Assembly: GCF_018333375.1 (NCBI RefSeq)
Contig: NZ_BORW01000002.1
Coordinates: 186,001-250,000, forward strand
DNA length: 64,000 nucleotides
DNA from: Paenibacillus cookii
Lineage (GTDB): Bacteria > Bacillota > Bacilli > Paenibacillales > Paenibacillaceae
Direction: 5' to 3'
The notes under the pieces were generated by a model. The model ran no database searches. It was not told the origin of the DNA and worked only from the letters and a program-made list of their open reading frames with translations. Shown in pieces: positions 62,406 to 64,000 of this stretch. Position numbers and translations under genes: made by a program. The first letter of the stretch is position 1; each line of letters begins with the position of its first letter.

Positions 62406-62476
62406 ATGATTGACCGAAAAACAATTCCAGTCATAAGGTCAATGTTAACTTTATCACGTTTTGAAGGATATGACAA
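62406..62476 (-). promoter_or_regulatory. tetR promoter and operator
   Basis: On the minus strand TTGTCA (62476-62471), 17 bases, TAAAGT (62453-62448) is a likely promoter. Just downstream lies ATGATTGACCG-N12-AGTCA (plus-strand reading, 62406-62433), and ATTGACC (62409-62415) and GGTCAAT (62437-62443) are perfect inverted arms. Confidence 0.6.
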
Positions 62477-62563
62477 ATGTTTAATACAGATTTTCTGTAA
62501 AAAAACCAAAAAACCACCGACCGCTTTTCAAGGATGCATGGTCGGCACGAGCCGGCAAGACCG

Positions 62564-62902
62564 TCAAGAAATGACGGAAATGCGGTATTTGGCCCGTCCC
62601 GTCGTCAAGCTTAAGCCGTTGCCGTCGGGGCTGCAGTCGAACTGTCCGTCCACGTAGATCTGGTATTCGTCCCTAGGCAGCGGCAATTCGCCGTCCCCGC
62701 TGACGACGTTTCCCGCCCCGTGCAAAATGAGGGAGCTTCCTTCCGCGTATTCGTCGAAGGTCGGCACCGTTTCGTCATATTCCACGCTCACCAGGCGTAC
62801 CCGGGTTTCGTCGATATCGTCCCGCTCCTCTTTGCGGATCAGCAGCGTTTCTCCGGTTTTTTGCTCCAGCCATGCCTTTGCGGCGTTCAGTTGGTCACTC
62901 AT
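62564..62902 (-). CDS. Small protein of unknown function
   Basis: A 112-residue acidic cytoplasmic protein starting MSDQLNAAKAWLEQKTGE, with AAGGGG 7 bases before the ATG. The rest looks beta-rich (VRLVSVEYDETVP, DEYQIYVDGQFDC, RAKYRISVIS). I do not recognise the family and see no catalytic motif. Single gene between the tetR promoter region and the pump gene. Confidence 0.72.
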   Translation of the reverse strand: MSDQLNAAKAWLEQKTGETLLIRKEERDDIDETRVRLVSVEYDETVPTFDEYAEGSSLILHGAGNVVSGDGELPLPRDEYQIYVDGQFDCSPDGNGLSLTTGRAKYRISVIS

Positions 62903-63021
62903 TGGTTTACCCCTTCTTCCTTGGAATGTTATGAAACCCTTTTTTCCTAATATGAGTCTAACCATTCCGGCGGGGCGCAAAACATCGTGCGGTCAGAAAA
63001 GCTCCCTTTCCTGCCCCAAAG

Positions 63022-63047
63022 AAAAAACGCCCGACACCTCGGACGTT
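63022..63047 (-). terminator. Terminator of the EmrB/QacA-type pump gene
   Basis: AACGTCCGA-GGTG-TCGGGCGTT, followed by a run of T on the minus strand, about 30 bases past the stop. Confidence 0.75.
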
Positions 63048-63074
63048 TTATCGTTTTATAGCATTTCAATGCCT

Positions 63075-64000
63075 TTAGGCTTTCTCCTGCCGCTTCTGAG
63101 GGAGTTCGACCCTTGCCTTCCCCATCGCAATGACGAAAATGACGGCGATGGCAATCGGGACGAGAGCAATCAGGAACACATGGGTGATCGAACCGGACAT
63201 GGCGTCGATGATTTTGGAAAGGACAGCCTCCGGAATCTTCGTCCGTACGCTAGGCTCGAAGATTTGCTTGGGATCTCCCAGGCTGGACATGGCGGAATCG
63301 GCATTCCCGCCCATGCCTTTGAAGTTCTCCGTCAGCTTGCTCGTAAACAGGTTATTTTGGATCGTGCCGAAAATCGTAATCCCCATCGTCATCCCCAGCG
63401 AACGAAGAAACTGGTTGGTCGAGTTCGCGGTTCCGCGGTAGCGCGGCTCCAAATTATGCTGGGAGGCCGTAGGCAGCAACGAAAACGAAAAGCCCATGCC
63501 AAAGCCGACGACGATCATGAACAATGTCAGCAAGTAACGCGCGGAATCCGGCTGGAGCGTGCTGAGAAGGTACATGCCTGCAAGATAAAACACAACCGAA
63601 ATCCCCATCAGATTGCGATAGCTTGTCTTCGTCGAAAATATGCCGCCGATCGAGCTGCCCGCCACCGAACCAAGCATCATCGGCGTCAGGATCAGTCCTG
63701 CATTGGTCGCCGAGCCGCCATAGACCGCCTGGACGAAGATCGGAATGTACACCGTCAATATAATAAACGTGCCGCCATATAAAAACGCTAATATTTGCGA
63801 TGAAGCAAACAAACGGCGTTTAAAGAGGAAAAACGGCAAAATCGGCTCCTTCGCCCGGAGCTCCACGAAAAAGAACGCGACGAAAAAAACGGCGAAGAGC
63901 GCAAACAGCGAAATGATCGGCGCCGAACTCCAGGCATACTCCTTGCCTCCGAGCTCCAGCGCGAACATCAGGCTGATGACCGCAATAACGAGCGTCGCGG
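63075..64000 (-). CDS. MFS transporter, DHA2 (EmrB/QacA) type, 5' end beyond window
   Basis: The C-terminal 308 codons of a 14-helix drug:proton antiporter are seen; the frame stays open to the right edge, past the internal Met at 63968. Typical segments are PILPFFLFKRRLFASSQILAF, LTPMMLGSVAGSSIGG, and NLEPRYRGTANSTNQFLRSLGMTMGITIFG. It should export toxic organic compounds. The N-terminal half and its control region are outside the window. Confidence 0.88.
   Translation of the reverse strand, partial: ATLVIAVISLMFALELGGKEYAWSSAPIISLFALFAVFFVAFFFVELRAKEPILPFFLFKRRLFASSQILAFLYGGTFIILTVYIPIFVQAVYGGSATNAGLILTPMMLGSVAGSSIGGIFSTKTSYRNLMGISVVFYLAGMYLLSTLQPDSARYLLTLFMIVVGFGMGFSFSLLPTASQHNLEPRYRGTANSTNQFLRSLGMTMGITIFGTIQNNLFTSKLTENFKGMGGNADSAMSSLGDPKQIFEPSVRTKIPEAVLSKIIDAMSGSITHVFLIALVPIAIAVIFVIAMGKARVELPQKRQEKA

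Noticed and set aside
1-64000. CRISPR arrays, tRNA or rRNA genes, insertion sequences, prophage or integron structures
   Set aside because: I looked for regularly spaced repeats, cloverleaf and rRNA segments, transposase or integrase motifs and terminal inverted repeats and found none convincing. A covariance-model tRNA search would be needed to be sure.

Overview
The window looks like a stretch of chromosome from a spore-forming, aerobic or facultative Gram-positive soil bacterium, most likely Paenibacillus or a close relative. The reasons are a tricistronic ger receptor operon, GGAGG-type ribosome binding sites with frequent GTG and TTG starts, secreted plant-polysaccharide enzymes, CUT1 sugar transport genes without their own ATPase, a consensus Firmicute Fur box, and roughly mid-50s GC content with AT-rich intergenic regions. 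I see no tRNA, rRNA, CRISPR array, intact insertion sequence, phage module or replication origin. Most of the window is accessory metabolism carried as short operons with local regulators.

Layout. 1-3 kb: an unknown protein cut by the left edge, then a two-gene RNA end-healing and sealing cassette (kinase-HD enzyme plus small RNA ligase). 3-6 kb: a secreted GH43 arabinanase. 6-7 kb: padR-DUF2812 pair. 7-10 kb: carotenoid oxygenase, VC0807-type membrane protein and TetR in one operon behind a doubly operated promoter. 10-13.3 kb: catalase, then a MarR-controlled pair of VOC (glyoxalase-fold) genes, the second split by an in-frame stop. 13.6-18.7 kb: a 1669-residue secreted rhamnogalacturonan enzyme joining an acetylesterase to a PL11 lyase. 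18.7-24.9 kb: DinB, a PEP-hydrolase-like protein, a Tm-1-like protein, a PEP-hydrolase/AraC fusion, DapA-like aldolase and LysR. 24.9-29.7 kb: MFS pump with TetR, SDR with TetR, small proteins. 29.9-30.3 kb: the 3' remnant of a pectate lyase. 30.5-36.7 kb: amino acid permease, VanZ-RDD protein, MacAB/YknXYZ-like exporter. 36.9-39 kb: Rieske protein, amidohydrolase and TsuA/TsuB genes that meet at a deletion-like junction. 39.3-42.6 kb: sugar ABC transporter. 42.8-54.3 kb: lipoprotein, serine hydrolase, M29 aminopeptidase, two MFS proteins, MarR, exonuclease III, haem monooxygenase with Fur box, FabV and AspA. 54.6-58.3 kb: spore germination receptor (B-A-C order). 58.4-64 kb: methionine aminopeptidase, YhgE/Pip protein with TetR, small protein, and an EmrB/QacA-type pump cut by the right edge.

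Two themes connect the genes. One is pectin breakdown: arabinanase, acetylesterase-PL11 lyase, pectate lyase remnant and sugar ABC importer, with cre-like sites in front of the two intact enzymes. The other is one-regulator/one-target circuits whose operators can be read directly: TetR at 9.8 kb, MarR at 11.9 and 12.4 kb, TetR at 26-27 kb, TetR at 27.9 kb, MarR at 47.7 and 48.3 kb, and TetR at 61.7 and 62.4 kb. The best candidates for less described biology are the RNA repair cassette, the enzyme-fold/AraC fusion in the Tm-1-like cluster, the acetylesterase-lyase fusion and the carotenoid oxygenase operon. The best sign of recent genome change is the double truncation at 37.7 kb. All family assignments come from reading motifs; no database search was run.
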